The notes under the pieces were generated by a model. That model was not told the origin of the DNA and made no database searches. It saw only the letters and a program-made list of their open reading frames with translations. From Delphinus delphis (Eukaryota > Chordata > Mammalia > Artiodactyla > Delphinidae), in contig NC_082689.1 of NCBI RefSeq assembly GCF_949987515.2, positions 5,088,001-5,152,000 of the forward strand: DNA of 64,000 nt, written 5' to 3'. Both the position numbers and the translations under genes were made by a program. Below are positions 38,500 through 50,200 of this stretch, piece after piece (position 1 is the stretch's first letter; each line of letters starts with the position of its first letter).

Positions 38500-41400
38500 A
38501 CTTGAGAATAAACACAGCAATCTACTGGCGTAAGAGTACACCTCGATGAAAATGATTGATTATGAAGGACAATCTTAGCAGCCTATCTGGTAGGGGGACT
38601 AAAATCCTAATAAAAAGGGATGTGTTTTATTTTCTCCTTGTATTCCTGCCCTGAACAAGAGAGTGAAAGACTTTTCAGGAGCATAGAAATCAGAATGAAT
38701 AAAAAGCATAAGTCTTCTTTACAAAATCAAATCAAATCTCTTTTGCAATACAGGCAAAGGAGGCCATTCTTCCATCACAATGAATCTGGTCTGGAGACAA
38801 ATGCTTTCAGTGATTACAAACAAACAAACACCTCAGAAGGAAAACTGCCCTCAGTGCGCATGACTTCACCACTGTCTATGCAACGAGGATCAACCCTGCA
38901 CAGGCCCGGATGAACGAAGCGCAGAGAGAAAACAGCAGAGAGTCTCAGCGACGTTTACGACTGAGCCTGTGATACTGACGACCGTCCCCTGAGCACTGCT
39001 GTGACCCAGGCTCACCTGATGCCACGGCAGCATGGGGACAGGCTCTCACTGCTCCGGGCTGCCCGGCTGCCCGGTGCTGCTGGAGAGGGGCGGTCCCTTG
39101 TGAAAGGTCAGGCCAGCAAATCCCTCCCTCCTCACCTGCTGTGTTCCCCCAGGTGTGCTCCTCGCCCCACCCTGCCCCAGACTCACCTGGGACACCTGGC
39201 AAAGCTGGCAACAGGTGAACGTCAGCCGGGACCCATCCTATCCGAACTTCAAAGTCCGCATCGCTAACCAGCTCTCTCTGGATTTCTTCACTCCCTCCGC
39301 TTTCCAAACTTTGCTAAGCAGATGCGACCAATGTAAAATTCCAATGTCAGGGATTCACACCACGGACTGTGGGAGCCCTGCTTCTCCCACCTGGCCCCAG
39401 CTGTCCTAATGTCCAGGACCCCAGAGGAGCACAGGGAACTCGGCACGGGGAGCCAGAAGCCACGGGCTGACGGTGGCCTCCACCTTCTTGGGTGACTTTC
39501 CGAGTCTCTCTGACACTGTGTTTCCGCACCGGTAGAGTGGAAGTCCTTCCCCTCCACTCGAAGAGATGATGTAATCCCCTCTGCTAGCCAAAGGCCCAAT
39601 CCCCACAGTGGAAGCCCTCCTACGGCCTTTGTGGGTGTGATCAAGGAGCAAAGCTGCTGGTACCCCATCGCCTGGGTCCCGCAGCCTCTGGGGTGGACAC
39701 AGGCCACCTGAGTGCACTGCCTGTGTTGGGACCACAGGTGAGCCCGAAATAGCACGGGGCCCGAAAAGGCCTCATCAAGCCATCGAGCCACAAGTTATTA
39801 GCTATCGGCATTCAAAGCAAGCCATTAACTCTAAAGTGAGTAAGACCCGCTAAAAGGTACTGCCGGTTAGTTTCGATCCCAGGCCAATTTATATTACATT
39901 GAACCTCCTGGAATTGTCATTTTGTCGGTCAGAAGTGGCTGAGTAGCAATTTCATGTGGTTCACGCTATAGCACGTGAGAATGCAAGAGGAAAGAAATGT
40001 ATCCATGTGGCACGATGACTCATATATAGCAAAAACTCTGCAGGGCTCTAAAAGAATCCTGAATTCACTGTCTCTCAGCAAAAAACAAAAGAATCAAAGG
40101 AACACAACAAGGGGGCTACGGTAAACCAAGAGATCTCTCAATGGACGTGAACTGAGACCATAAAGCCCCACGTCCTGGGCCCCCATCTTGGCAGCAGGAG
40201 AACCTGGCTAAGGACCAGGGAAGGGCCAGCGTCGCTCCTGCTGAGGCCCCCGTCTCCACAGCTGTGTCCTTACTCGGGGTCTTTCGCGATCGGCTCCCAG
40301 CGCCCCTCGCTAGACAAGGGCGCTCGTCTTCAAGCACACTAACCCAGCCCCCCGCTGGCTCCTGGGCTCACTCCCCAGCAGAGCTACGGGCTCATTTCTT
40401 CCTCCAAATTCTCACGCAGAAGCACAGCACGTGGCCACGATTAGACCGTTACGGTCTCTCCTTCCCCCGCAATCCCGTTTGGATCCAGTGGCCACGAATA
40501 CAGGTTCCAAACAAACCTCCCGAAATTATATTTAAGGGTTAAAAAAAGGGACCCTGAAATCGCAGGTGACTTTTTAAAAACTACATATTATCTCCGGGAT
40601 TGAGATGTTTGTTTGAAACCTTAAATTTCACAAGAAGTTTTTTTTTAATATTCTTTTTAGCAACAGAAAAGTGAAATAGCGTTTATTTTTAGTTTAAAGC
40701 ATTCAGAATCCCAAAATATAAAGGGAAACAACAATGGGAAAAAGGAAGCACAGCCCCCGAGAACAGAAGCACTGGAGGAGACCACGGCTCCCGTTGGGCC
40801 TCGTTTCCGTGCTGAGACAGGAAACGCATGTCCCTAATAAAATAAGAAATCCATTTCAATGCAGCAGGGAAGAGCCACACTGCAAACTGGTTAATACATT
40901 AATACACTGATGACTCTCAACTGGAGGGTTTACCAGAAGCTCACTGGCACAGTTTTCCGTAGGGTGATTTAATTTCTTATTTGAAAATCCCTGAGTCTCT
41001 CTAAGAAATGGAATAAACCATAAACCCTTGGGATACAAGATTCATTCCAGGCTTGCCTGGAAGTTCAAGTTGCTTTCCAGTGACCTCAAAGACCCAGAAA
41101 CCAGTCTCCCACCCACACGTTCCCTGACAGCATCCAACCCCTACTCCTAAGATGCTCCCAGGGCAGGGTGACGCACGCCAGGCCACCAAGACGCCCCCAA
41201 TCCCACCACCGCAGACACGACCAAGGGCTTGCGATCCCAAGCATCTTCCTTCCCCCGAGCCCTGACGTGACTCAGAATCCTTCTCCATGAGACCAGCCTC
41301 TAAGGGGATCCTTTCTCTTCTGCCTAAGGAGCGCCCAAGGCAAACGATGCCTGCCCAGATGAGGTCCAGGGGACGTGCGAGCTTCCAACTCCTCAGAGCA

Positions 41401-42021
41401 TGGCTGACTCCCTTCCCTGCCTTTCCCCCGATGGCGTTCCTACATGCTGCACAGAGCACCTTGCTTCAGAGCTCTCTGAGAACACCACTGCTACGCTGGG
41501 TGTGGGAAAAACGGCTTGAAAGACTCGTGTCTGAGGATAAGGAGAGTAGAGGGTGTGAGGATTTGAGAATGGAGAGGAAGAAAACGTTCCTTTCCTCCTT
41601 CAAGTATGAAAACTGATGCCTCTCTGCAGCCCAGAGGGGGAGCAGGGCCGCCTATGAAGGACCCTTCTGTGCGGCCCTGACAGCTCTGTGTTTCGTATTT
41701 CCTTCAGAAGGACGAGCACTTCATTAGCTGACGCTGCTCCAGAGTATTTTATTCACAAACAACACAGCAATCCAAAAAGCTGTGCAACCTGACTCCATCC
41801 GATTTCTGTTCCACGGTCATAAACCCAGGGCGACGGTGGGTTTTGCTGCAGATGTCTTTCTAGAGCAGGCTTTGGATCCCCAAAGAGGATAACCCTATGG
41901 TCCTTGCTCTGGTTAACCCAACAGACATCATGTAAGCATCTCCACGCAAACAGACAACAGGCCGGTCTCCAAGCTGAAGTTAGGGGCCTTCTATCAACAC
42001 CAAAGTTCCTAAAAGAACCAC

Positions 42022-42288
42022 TCTCAGGGGAATGTGAATTGGTGCAGCCACTGTGGAGAACAGTACGGAGGTTCCTCAGAAAACTAAAAACAGCATTACC
42101 ATATGTCCCAGCAGTCCCATTCCTGGGCATATACCCAGACAAAACTATAATTCAAAAAGATACACACACCCCTATGATCATAGCAGCACTAATATTTACA
42201 ATAGCCAAGACAGGAAAACAATCTAAATGTCCATCAACAGATGAATGGATAAAGAAGATGTGGTGTGTATGTATGTATGTTACACACA

Positions 42289-42340
<52 letters not shown>

Positions 42341-42738
42341 GGAATATTACGCAGCCATCAAAAAGAATGAAATAATGCCATTTGCAGCAACATGGATGGG
42401 CCTAGAGATTATCATACTAAGCGAAGTACCAGTAAGTCAGAAAGAGAAAGACAAATACCATATGATATCATTTATAAGTGGAATCTAAAATATGACACAA
42501 ATGAACATATCTATGAAACAGAAACAGACTCACAGACATAGAGAACAGACTGTGGTTGATGGGCGGGGGGATGGTTGTGGGCAGAAGGAATGGGAGTTTG
42601 GGATTAGCAGACACAAACTATTATACATACGTGTAGGATGGGTAAACAGCAAGGTCCTACTGTAGAGCACAGGAAACTCCATTCAATATTCTGTGACAAG
42701 CCGTATGGAAAAGAATATGAAAAAGAATATATATACCA
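42022..42738 (+). mobile_element. LINE-1 fragment: end of ORF2 and start of 3' UTR
   Basis: The plus-strand frame reads [46 protein letters not shown] and then MEYYAAIKKNEIMPFAATW, the well-known C-terminal end of L1 ORF2p, down to a stop at 42486-42488. About 250 bases of 3' UTR follow and break off near 42738 without a poly-A tail, so both ends of the element are missing. An (AC)n tract is inserted in the codons just before MEYYAAI. Confidence 0.92.
42282..42339 (+). repeat. (AC)n microsatellite inside the LINE-1 ORF2 remnant
   Basis: A nearly pure AC run, with one AT interruption near its start. It replaces the short TATACAC-like stretch that precedes MEYYAAI in L1 elements. It keeps the reading frame, coding for alternating Thr and His. 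Confidence 0.95.
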
Positions 42739-43268
42739 CATAGGAAATGTTCAACCTGGACTTTATGAGGACTTACAGCTGAGCCCTGGGTAAGAGCTTC
42801 TGTAAGTGGGAAGACTAACAAGAAGTTCTAAGTGATGGCTGGTGTGATTAATAATTGAGACAATAACACTGGCTGCCACACTAGGGTCCTGAGACAAGGA
42901 CCCTCAGAACATACGGAGCCCCACCACTAAAATGCCACCTCATGGCCAAGGACACACAGCCTCCTGGCACATCTAAGCAGTGGCAAAATGCTGTCATCTC
43001 AGACCAAAGTCAGAATCCTACATTTTGAAAAGATTTTAAATTGTAAACAGACTTTAAGGAGTCTTTAAAACATCTTAACACCTACAATGAAACTGCCAAG
43101 TCTTTGAAAATGAAAATGTTTAAATAAGGACGTTTTATGAAAAGGTGTGAGCCAGAAATTGCCAGACAGAATAAAATCGGCAGGTTAAATTCACAGCCAT
43201 TTTTCTGAGATAGGTTACAGCTGTTTTTCTTATTGAAGTTTGAGTGAACACATGAATTAAAAGGTAAT

Positions 43269-43413
43269 TTTTAAAAATGTATTTATTATTTATTTTGGCC
43301 GCACCGCGTCTTAGTTGCGGCATGCGGCATCTAGCTCCCTGACCAGGGATCGAACCTGGGGCCCCTGCATTGGGAGCGCACAGTCTTACCCACTAGGCCG
43401 CCAGGGACGCCCC
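43269..43413 (-). mobile_element. Short CHR-related tRNA SINE, inverted
   Basis: The plus strand carries the A/T-rich tail and then the reversed body, with CCCTGACCAGGGATCGAACC and the reversed head GGGACGCCCC. AAAAGGTAAT is perfectly duplicated at 43259-43268 and 43414-43423. Confidence 0.88.
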
Positions 43414-45888
43414 AAAAGGTAATCACTACTATGCAGCTTAGATGTTGCTGGTGGGCAACAACCACTTTATTTGTGAAAGTTAAGACAAAGCTGAAAGAAG
43501 AAAATTTCCCTGGTTAAAATAAATCCTGGAAAAAAACAGAGATGGCTTAGATATTTACAATTCATAGGCTGCACTTCTGTCAGTCCTGTGCTGGATATAA
43601 CTGAGCCCGACAGTTTTAATTTCATAGAGAATTACAAACAGTCAGTAATATTTTTTACTTCTTGGTGCGATCTATGTTTATAATAAGGGATGGCTTGGTA
43701 ACAGATGACAATGAATCCGGAAGATGACTACAGAATGAGCAGGCAGAATTAACTCTTTCCCTATTGCCCCTGAATGTTGTCTAAAAAACCTGTAAGGTTG
43801 GTGGACAAGCGGAGGCCACGTGGCCAGCGGGGCCCAGGACCACACAAGCCCCGCCGCAGGGGCAAAAGGCACAGAGCCCGCTCTGCGTCGGTTACCACGG
43901 CCTGCCCATCGCCGTCGGAGAATCAGCATTCCATGCGGGACGGCAGGCGTCACAGGGGTGTGTGGCATGGATGTGCTCCACCACTTCTGAGCTGCTTCAC
44001 AAGGACCAACCGCACGAGACAGGAGACAGTACCCAGCACTTCTCCAGCTGGAGGTGGGAACTCCTGCTTCCAGGAAGCAAGTCAGTTGGCCTCTTCGGGC
44101 CCCCATCCCTTCCCCTGTAAGACACGAGGGCTGCATCTGGTCCCTTTGGCCCTCACGGCCTAGAATCTTCTCTTCCAGGACCTCCTTCCACGCAGACCCA
44201 CGGCGGGCTGGTGCTAAGGGCAGGCCCAGCCTCTCTCCATTTAATGGGCCTGCGCTGACCAAAAGGGAGGTTTCAGAGACCCTGGTTTCTCGACACAGCC
44301 TCATAATGGCCTTTGGCTAATACAACCCTTGACTTAACGTCGATAAAAGCAAATCAAAACAAAAAGAGCTGGGATATTTCTCTTTACAAGGTGGAAACAG
44401 GGCTCATCTTGAGTTAGCCTGAATGATTTTTCCCACAAATAGGTCTGCAGCCCTTGCACAGGAAATGGGTGGTGATTTCACGGTGCCACTACCAATTCTG
44501 CGGCTGCATTACAAGATTAAAATAAATACTGCCCGTTAGGTTGTAATGTCCAGCAAATCTAATCACGATCTTGGTAGAAGGTCCGTTGAGTCAGCTGAAA
44601 AACACAGATCGATGTCTCCTCCCTGTGGGCCCGGTCCAGGGCCTCCTGTCTGAGAGACAAGGATGCAGACTGCCGAGTGCAGAGATGAAGGCCCACCTCC
44701 ATCGTCACACCTGTGTGTCCACCGTGCACTTCAGGAGCTGCACGGCTTCTGGGCCCCTCTGTCACTGACATTCAGGGTCACTACTGGTCACGAGCAGTGG
44801 ATGAAAAACTGGAAAACAGAGCAACTGTGCCAACGCTCTCTGCACTGGTCAGGGCAGTGCCCGTCACTGTACTGCTGACCCTGGCAACCCCGCCCCACAC
44901 GCACGCACCATCTCGGCCCTCCCCTGTTCTCAGCACAGAAGAATTTCCAGTGGTTATACACAGAAAGGGATCAAAACCTGAAGTCCACAACAGAGGGGCT
45001 GGCGACGGTCAAACCCGTCATCTGCATCCGGCCTGACGATGCTGCCCAGCATCTGTGCAAGACCTACCTCGGTCCCCTGCTTGAGAAGCTCCTGGGGAAG
45101 ACGGCCACCACCCTGCTCCTCTCCTCTGCTCCCCGGGCTGGGTGCCCAGCGGTCCCGTCACACACATGCACCTGCGGGACTCGCCACCCACTCTTCTCTC
45201 CCTCCCCAGCAAGGCGCCCCGCTGCACCTCACCCTGTGCCCCGATCAGCTCCAATTCACACGGAACAGGCGCGGCTGTAACGGTGTGTAGGCTCGGGTGC
45301 AGACTGCACAAAATACAAAATCTGCCTTTGCGTGGAGAAGCCCCAGGGCAGATGACGTGCGATATGCTGAGCACAGAGACGGGGTCACAGGACGTGTCAC
45401 CTCAGCCCACAGCTGGGCACCAGGTAATTAATGAGTGAGCTCGACAGCACATACACCACCGCAAGGAAGGCTGTCTGCAATGACAGCCGCTGCTGTGAGG
45501 TTAGTTGGGTTATTATCTCTAGGAGGAAGAGGCAGGGGGATCTTTTCGCTTTTACTGATTTGGGTCCTGTTTTAATTCTTTACCATGGGCAGGTATTATC
45601 TTTGTAATGAGAAAAGGTGTAGAGATACTTTCTTCATAAAGGACTGGCTCCTCTTTACGCTTCTAACAACCAGAGGAGCATGAGGTGAGCCACCCACGTG
45701 GTCATCAAGGTAGCACAGGAGGAAGGCTTTCAATGTCAGCCTCACTATCTAAGCATCGAACTAGGGAGAAACACAAGGAGACGGTCCCCCTTACTTCCAG
45801 ACTTCTCAGTCCTCAGACTGTGACTGTCAGAGATCCTTAGGTGGTTCTGAAGTTACGAGGTCCATTCAGTAGTAAAAGAATGGACATG

Positions 45889-46101
45889 GGCTTCCCTGGT
45901 GGCGCAGTGGTTGAGAGTCCGCCTGCCGATGCAGGGGACATGGGTTCGTGCCCCGGTCTGGGAGGATCCCACATGCCGCGGAGCGGCTGGGCCCGTGAGC
46001 CATGGCCGCTGAGCCTGCGCGTCCAGAGCCTGTGCACCTCCGCAACGGGAGAGGCCACAGCAGTGAGAGGCCCGCGTGCCGCAAAAAACAAACAAACAAA
46101 C
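45889..46101 (+). mobile_element. CHR-type tRNA-derived SINE, full length
   Basis: Standard CHR body with a few extra bases (CACCTC) near the 3' part and a tail of AAAC units. A perfect 15-base target-site duplication, AAAAGAATGGACATG, lies at 45874-45888 and 46102-46116. Confidence 0.93.
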
Positions 46102-46841
46102 AAAAGAATGGACATGAAATTCTACGTGTATGTATGTATATTCATTCCCCAACTCGGGGGGGTGCTGCCCGTCATCCCCGCCCATCACACCGTGCAAAGC
46201 CACGGCGGAAACTCATCCTGCACAGGGAGGCCTGTGTCAACGCCACACAGGTTAAACAGGGAGGAAGGAACCTGAGTCCCCACGCATCCTGGCCGTTCAT
46301 CCTCTACATCTGAGCTGTGTTTGCTTTCTAATTACACACGGCCTCTCGGGAGGGAAGGAGTCCCATGTGGACACAAACAAGGCAGGTGTGCAGTGACAGC
46401 AGGACACCTCGCCAGAGGGCTGGAGAAGATGCTGAGCAAGGTGAAAGGAACAAATGCCCCTGTGAAGCCAGAAGATGCACAGAAAGGAGCGTCCAGATAC
46501 CTTTATTCCTTATTCTTTACGTCACTACACTTAAAGCTAAGCAGATGGTCACCTTCTAGAATCAGAGATGATTTCTGTTACTTTCTATGAAACATTCATG
46601 ATACGTTCTGCAAAATTAGTAGCATCCAAACTGTCTTGTTTCCCAAATAGAAAAGCCATTACTTCCCAACTGCTGGGGAGCAACTCACAGGATCTGCTAC
46701 TACTTCATAGGAACCTGGATCATTTCTGGGAGAGACAGAACTTTCTGCGTGTGAAGAAAAGCTAAGTAAGATCAGTTCTCAGTTAACTCTTCTATTTAAT
46801 TTCTACATCCTCCTATAAGAAGCAAGTACCACTGCTTCTGA

Positions 46842-47276
46842 TTTTTTTTTTTTTTTTTAATTTTTGGCTGCGTTGGGTCTTTGTTGCTGCACGCGGGCTT
46901 TCTCTAGTTGCGGCGGGCGGGGGCTGCTCTTCGTTGCAGTGCGCGGGCTTCTCATTACGGTGGCTTCTCTTGCGGAGCACAGGCTCTAGGCGCGCAGGCT
47001 TCAGTAGTTGTAGCACGCGGGCTCAGTAGTTGTGGCTCGCCGGCTCTTGGGTGCAGGCTCAGCAGTTGTGGCGCACGGGCTCAGTAGTTGTGGCTCGAGG
47101 GCTCTAGAGCGCAGGCTCACTAGTTGTGGCTCACGGACTCTAGAGCACAGGCTCACTAGTTGTGGTGCACGGGCTTAGTTGCTCCGCGGCATGTGGGATC
47201 TTCCCGGACCAGGGCTCGAACCCGTTTCCCCTGCATTGGCAGGAGGATTCTTAACCACTGCACCACCAGGGAAGTC
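46842..47276 (-). mobile_element. CHR-family SINE with expanded internal blocks, inverted
   Basis: T tail at 46842-46858, then TTTTTGGCTGCGTTGGGTC, about six tandem blocks beginning CAGTAGTTGTGGC or CACTAGTTGTGG (47000-47170), the tRNA-like part and the reversed head CACCAGGGAAGTCC. About 435 bases. TCTGAT on both sides is a possible short duplication. Confidence 0.85.
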
Positions 47277-50200
47277 CTCTGATGCCCTTTTAACAAGCGT
47301 TTCTGACAAAACCTTCACGTGACCATGGAGGGCGGCATCCCCGGGGTCTGGCCGTGGGGAGTGTTGGTGGCTGACTGCCTCCTGATTCTGATACAGTGGC
47401 CGAAGAGAGCATCGTAACCCAAGCACCCAGCCCCTGGACGGCTGACCACGGACGGGTACCAGGCATAAAGGCCTGGCCCGCTTCCCTGACCTGGACAACT
47501 CTGGGAACTGTCCCAGCTCCAAAGTCCCTGCCCTGCCCACCTCCTCAGGGTGCCCGAACCCCGTGGGGGGACTGCTCTGCAGCCGGGCAGCCTGACCTCC
47601 CCCACGGTGGGCGCCAAGAGCATGCAGGCCTCAGGGGATACTGATGCTGCCCGCCTCCTGGAGGCTGCTTCCCTGAGGAGCTGGCCTCCAGCAAGGGCCT
47701 TACGCAACAGCAACGGCCGCAGAGCGTGACGGGGTGCCCACCAGGAAGGCCCCCAGATCACGGGGCCAGAGCTGGGGAGCATTTTCTGACGCTCCGCCGA
47801 CCATGCTGGGTCACAGGGGCCTCTCTGCTCGTGGCACCCCGCCAGTCCCGACCCAGCCGCCAACTCCGGGGCATACCGTGCACTCATCTCGGGAGCCGGG
47901 CAGCACCAAGGACCAGGGCGCGCCCTCGGCCAACTCCAACCTGACCCCGCCCTCAGAAAGCCTCTGTCTAGGGCAGAAGACCAATGAGCCCACAGACAGG
48001 TCTGGAGGGCCAGCCCGTGATGCCAGCAGGGTGTACAGGGACCCAGGAAAGGGACGGGGGGAGGAGGCCCGGGGCAGGCAGTCAGGAAGGGGGCTCGGAG
48101 GCGCTGGCATTTAAGCCTGGGGCCTGGAGGACGGGGTACAGCCAGGGGAAGAGCAGGCAGCCGGGGGGGGGGGGCAACTGAGGAAAGGGCGGGGGTGGGA
48201 GCAGGACGGAGTGTGGCTCGATCCTGGGGTGGAGGACAGAGTGCGGGTCTTCTCCTCATGGGAGTGAAGTCGCCTGGCCTCTAAGGGTGAGAAGATGATA
48301 CAGGAGTCATACTTTCTGGCTGGTGAGAGACCGGCTGGGAAGGGCTGGCGGAGAGGCCCCTCCCTCCTGCTCTCTGCGGGCCCAGGCTGTGGAGGTCTGG
48401 GAGGTCTGGGGTGGGGGGGAAGGGGAGGGAGAGGTAGCGCTCCTAGGACCGCTGAGGGACCAGATGCAGGAGGGGAAGGCCAGGTGCCCGGCTGGAGGGG
48501 CAGAGGGAAGGTGGGTGCCACGTGCTGATATGGGAGAGGGGCCAGAGGCCCAGGCGGGGTTGGGGCAGGGGGCAGCTCTGTGGAGACGTCCACACGTACT
48601 GCGCACGAGGGGCCCAGCCCAGGTGGGTGCCTGCCGGGAAGCCCCCTCTGTGTGTGGCTCTGGCTACATAAAACATCTCCTACAGATATTCAAGGTCCAC
48701 TCACTGTGCGTCCTTGGGGTCTGAACTTACTGTTTGAGTTACATCCTCTCAAGACAGCTGTATAATTTTTGCAAAGCGATCTATCTTGCAAGTAGCTAAC
48801 CAACTAGCTATCGTGATGGTACTCATTTCTTCGGAAGGCTTCACGATGCACCGTGTAGTTTGCTCCTAGGAAATTTACTTTTGCATCCCTGCCTTGCCTT
48901 CCAGCGCCTTGGACGTCATCAGCCGCTATTCCCAAGCTTGGCCAGCACTGCATCCCAGTGGTGGAGGGGCCCGCATGATGGAGGCCACACTGAGGAGGAA
49001 GGCAGAGGCAGGTCCCCAGAGCATGAAGCCCCCCCAGGCTCTCTGCCCCTGGGGCCCCTGCAGATGTGAACCCACAGCAAGAAGTACATCTCACCGAGGG
49101 TTCTCCTGGCGTCCGCTTGGCAGTACTCACCAACACGAGACCTTACTGTGGGCACATGCACCGTAACAGTGGGTATCTGATCATCTTCGACCCAGCGCTG
49201 CTCTGTGGTGAGGGAAGGCACGGAAGGAGGTGAATCAGAGCCAGTCGCAGACTCGCTGGAGCCCCACCTGGATGCTGGCGCGTCTCAAATCATTAACCTC
49301 GAGGCCGTAAGCAGACTCCGAAGATGTGTCAAATGTACTTTTGCTTATTGCAGTGGAAACGTGTACAGTCTCCCACCTCTGGGAGTACGTCACTGGCAAG
49401 CACAGGCTTTCGAAAGGGCCAACCTCTCCCCTCCCTTGATGAGCAGTGGTCACCCGCAGAGACACTGGCCTTGCCCACAAAAAAGAAGACACCCAGCACC
49501 TAGCACCCAGAGCCCCGGAGCCCCACAAAAAACACACTGTCAGCACCACTAAACATCCTCAAGGGCTTAACACAGCCTGGAAAGCAAACTCTCCAGCCTG
49601 AGTGCACTCCCAGCCTGGGGTGCAAGTCACGAGCTCACTGCCCACCTGCTTGGACACAATCAGCCTCGGCCCGGCCAGCCAAGGCTGCACAGGTGTGTGA
49701 ACACACACGTACACACACTCGCACGCGAATCTACCACCATCCCAGCTCTGAGAGGCAGAAACCGCAGGGGAATCCAGGGAAACATTCCCGACCTTTCATG
49801 ACTTGGGTTGAGATGCAGGAGGCAAGGTAGGGAAGATCCCCATTCCAGGCCTGCCAGATGGAGGCCCCTCAGGAATCACACCTTGGAAATAAATGACAAT
49901 GAAAGCGGGGAGGCCAGGAGAACAACAGCCCTGAGACCATGGGAACCTGCAGAGGCCAAGACCGCAGCCCCACGCCATCCCTGCCCCATGGCTGACAGAC
50001 CTGCACACGTGCTCTGCCTGCCCCTCTCTGCGTGGTCCCCAAACGTAAGCTCTGGGGCTGCACGGAGACCCACTGCAGTCGCTGAACCCCACCCGTTAAC
50101 GAAGTCGCCTGGTACTGTGTCAGCGTCTCTAAGAGCCTACGAATGGAACAAGCTCCGGCCCTGCCACCCACGGGGCACGCAGTGACAGCGAGGACAGGCA

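Noticed and set aside
43678..44304. Minus-strand 208-codon frame
   Set aside because: No recognisable domain or splice context; composition is that of ordinary GC-rich intron.
47315..48259. Minus-strand 314-codon frame
   Set aside because: GC-rich and Pro/Ala/Arg-rich with no domain, no splice-site logic and a chance start; kept only as a composition finding.
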